Positions 62,008-64,000 of a stretch of DNA of 64,000 nucleotides are shown piece after piece; the stretch's first letter is position 1, and each line of letters begins with the position of its first letter. This DNA is from CAVXHV01 sp963761445. GTDB lineage: Bacteria > Planctomycetota > Planctomycetia > Isosphaerales > Isosphaeraceae. Position numbers and translations under genes: made by a program. Under the pieces are notes generated by a model. It had not been told where the DNA came from, searched no databases, and saw only the letters and a list, made by a program, of their open reading frames with translations. Location of the stretch: assembly GCA_963761445.1 (NCBI GenBank), contig CAVXHV010000018.1:310001-374000 (forward strand). Reading direction: 5' to 3'.

Positions 62008-64000
62008 CTACTTCGCACGCTTGACATCCACCAAGCTGTTCAGCATCGTCGTGAACTCAGGCCGCGAACGGATCTCTCTGAATTCCTCCTCGGTCTTGAT
62101 GCGTTCGCCTAGCTCCGGTCTGGCGTCGATCGCCTCACGCAGCAACACGATCGTGCGTGGCAAATACGTGGCGCCAAACTCGTCACGCTGGCTCTGCGTG
62201 AGCTTCGTGTCCGCACCGGCTTTCCTGGACACCCCCGCAAGAATCCGCGCCGCCGCCAGGCACCCGTGGCTGCGCTCGGAAGTGGGGAATGCTCGCGGAA
62301 TCTCCAAAGCGCGGGCCGCCGCCTCGCCGTAGGCCCCAAGCTCCAGCTCGACCCTGGCCAGTTGGACCAGATGCTTGCCAAGCTGGCTGCGAATATCCTC
62401 TCTGTTCTTGCTGAGGACCGCCGCCTGTCGCTGGTGCTTGACCGCTCTTTCCAGGAAATCTCTCGCCCCATCTGGCTTCCCGATCTGCTCAAGCCGGCCC
62501 GCCTCGTTCGCCAGAATCATGCCGAGCTGGCTCTGGAAATCGGCGGATGTCGGGACCTCGGCGACCAGCTTTTCGAAATCGGCGACCGATTGCTCGAACA
62601 GCTTGCCTGCATCGCCCAGCCGATTAAGCTTGACCAGCAGCTCTCCCAGATTGTTGTGGGCGATCGCCAGATTGTGGCGGTCCTTGGGCGCCGGTGGCGT
62701 GCGCTTGACCAGAAGATCAAAGATCTCGATCGCGCGGCGCAGCGTCGACTCGGCTTGGGGACTGCCGCTCTCCCGCTGCAAGTCACCCAGGTTGTTCAGC
62801 ACTTCAGCCTGCACGCGCAACTGCTCGGCCGAAGCAGACTCGCCCGCATGGGCTTGCAGCAGCGCGAGCGCCTTTCGATACAGCGACTTCCGCCTCCTGC
62901 GGCCGCTTGTCACCGGCCACCAGCGGCCCATAATTCCGCAGGCAGCTCGCCTGCCCGATCTTGTAGTTGATATTGTCCGGATAATCCGCCACCAGCTTCT
63001 CGTAGTGCGGAAGGGCCGTCTTGTAAACCTCCTCGACCCTGGCGTCACCCACGTTCGTCATCGCCCCAGCCAGGTTCGTGAGCACCCCGGCAAGCTGCTC
63101 CCGGTAGCGCGGCTGGTCGGGAAACGCACTCAGTAGCGACTCGCTGATCGCCTTCGCCTTCACGAACGAGTCGATCGCCTGCCTCTCCTGTCCCTTCAGC
63201 CGCAATAGCATGCCCAGATTGTTGTGTTGCAGCGCGAGATCGAATTGGATCTGCACGTAGTCTGGCGAGCTCTTGGCAATGGGTGAATTCAGCTCGATCG
63301 CGCGGCGGATAAAAGGCTCGGATTCGGTCCCGCGATTCTGCTCCGACAAGACCTTTGCCAGATTCAAGAGCGTGCGGGCCAGCAGCCGCTGATACTCACC
63401 CTGTTCCTGGAAGTCCTGCGATAATCGCTCCACCAGGGGAAGCTCGCGGCGAAAATGTCCTTCCGCGTCTCCTAGCCGCCCGGTGCTCGCCTCGATCAGG
63501 CCCAAGCTGTTGCAGGCTCGCGCAAGCCCCTCGCGATGGCGAGGAATCGTCGGAAATTCCTTGACCAGGCCCGCTAGCAAATCCAGGGCGCGGCGATAGT
63601 CCTTCTCGGCCATTTCGACATGGCCCAGCTCAAAGGCAATCCAGCCCCGCGAATCAATCGCCAGAGCAAGCGCCGTCCTCGCTTCGGGGTATTTCTCGTC
63701 ACCCTCGGGCACCGTTTCAAGGACGCCGATCGCGCCGTCATAGTCGAGCTGTGCAGGCTTGAGCCCGCCGTTCAGCCGCAGCAGATCGGCCTGGCTCTTG
63801 AGCGTCTGACCGAGTCGCAGACGGTCGACGGTCGTGGCCGCACGATCGCTCACCAGGCCCCGCCCGATCTCCAGCGACTTCTGATAAAGCACCTCAGCCT
63901 TCTTTTCCGGGTTGCCTTGTCGCACCAGCAGATTGGCCAGAAGAAATTGCGTCGTCGCCAGCGATTGGCGAGCGTCTCGACCCAGCCGCGCATCAGCAGC
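62008..64000 (-). CDS. TPR-repeat protein, C-terminal part (cut by window edge, one frame break)
   Basis: The reading frame is open to the right edge of the window, so the N-terminus is missing. At least 660 residues of helical TPR units are visible. Typical units are ACNSLGLIEASTGRLGDAEG, LLNLAKVLSEQNRGTESEPF, LALQHNNLGMLLRLKGQERQ, NNLGDLQRESGSPQAESTLR and HNNLGELLVKLNRLGDAGKL. Near 62880-62900 the frame changes between DKRPQEAEV and SLYRKALALLQAHAG. In planctomycetes such TPR tails often end Ser/Thr protein kinases, with the kinase domain to the right; none of it is visible here. The last 100 residues include KTEEEFREIRSRPEFTTML. Role: protein-protein interaction. Confidence 0.8.

Noticed and set aside
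1..64000. rRNA, tRNA or CRISPR elements
   Set aside because: I looked for cloverleaf-like and rRNA-like sequence in the intergenic regions and saw none that I could support.

Overview
The window most likely comes from a planctomycete, probably the Isosphaeraceae or a close relative. Its DNA is GC-rich. Two very long secreted proteins begin with the planctomycete-type basic leader and a 'LLLDKRMMLST' or 'LEFLEARIAL' motif. A short interspersed repeat of the kind that translates as 'NPKRQRG' is present, and genes are loosely ordered with few long operons. This assignment is inferred from sequence style, since no rRNA or marker gene is present.

Layout. 1-6.4 kb: a PfkB-like sugar kinase; a minus-strand cluster of a zeta-toxin-like kinase with a small overlapping partner, a tiny membrane protein and an unknown protein; two plus-strand planctomycete proteins (one exported, one broken by two frame changes); and pdxA. 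6.4-27.8 kb: one giant minus-strand gene of about 7,140 codons, interrupted by six single-base frame changes. It runs through an N-terminal leader, dozens of beta-helix repeats (NTIGG / NVISGN), FG-GAP-like repeats, PKD domains, RTX calcium repeats, a metzincin-type zinc protease motif, a PPC-like domain and Ig-like C-terminal domains. 27.8-29.6 kb: apparently non-coding DNA. 29.6-31.3 kb: an insertion sequence with two overlapping frames and a candidate -1 slippery site. 31.5-38.3 kb: a B12-type radical SAM protein, a Uma2-type nuclease and two polytopic membrane proteins (GT-C-like and YfhO-like). 38.5-45.3 kb: a sedolisin (S53) protease of about 2,270 residues with 14 Ig-like repeats. 45.3-49.4 kb: a MoxR AAA ATPase with an upstream partner, then a glycoside-hydrolase-like exported protein. 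49.4-57.6 kb, minus strand: a polytopic membrane protein, a short-chain dehydrogenase, and a CusA/CzcA-type metal efflux pump with its adaptor. 57.7-64 kb: a Gly/Tyr-rich exported TPR protein, a zinc-ribbon/DUF5655 protein, a membrane-linked methyltransferase, a small membrane protein, and the C-terminal part of a TPR protein that runs off the right edge.

The most important technical point is that nearly every long gene is broken by one-base frame changes: I count 19, many in G or C runs. Reading continues in another frame with the same domain, so most are probably uncorrected sequencing indels rather than real pseudogenes. Frame-broken genes are therefore reported as single loci.

The most unusual biology is the giant adhesin-like protein with an embedded metzincin site, the S53 protease with a domain inserted inside its catalytic domain, the zeta-kinase/small-protein pair, and the MoxR ATPase pair lacking the usual vWA partner.
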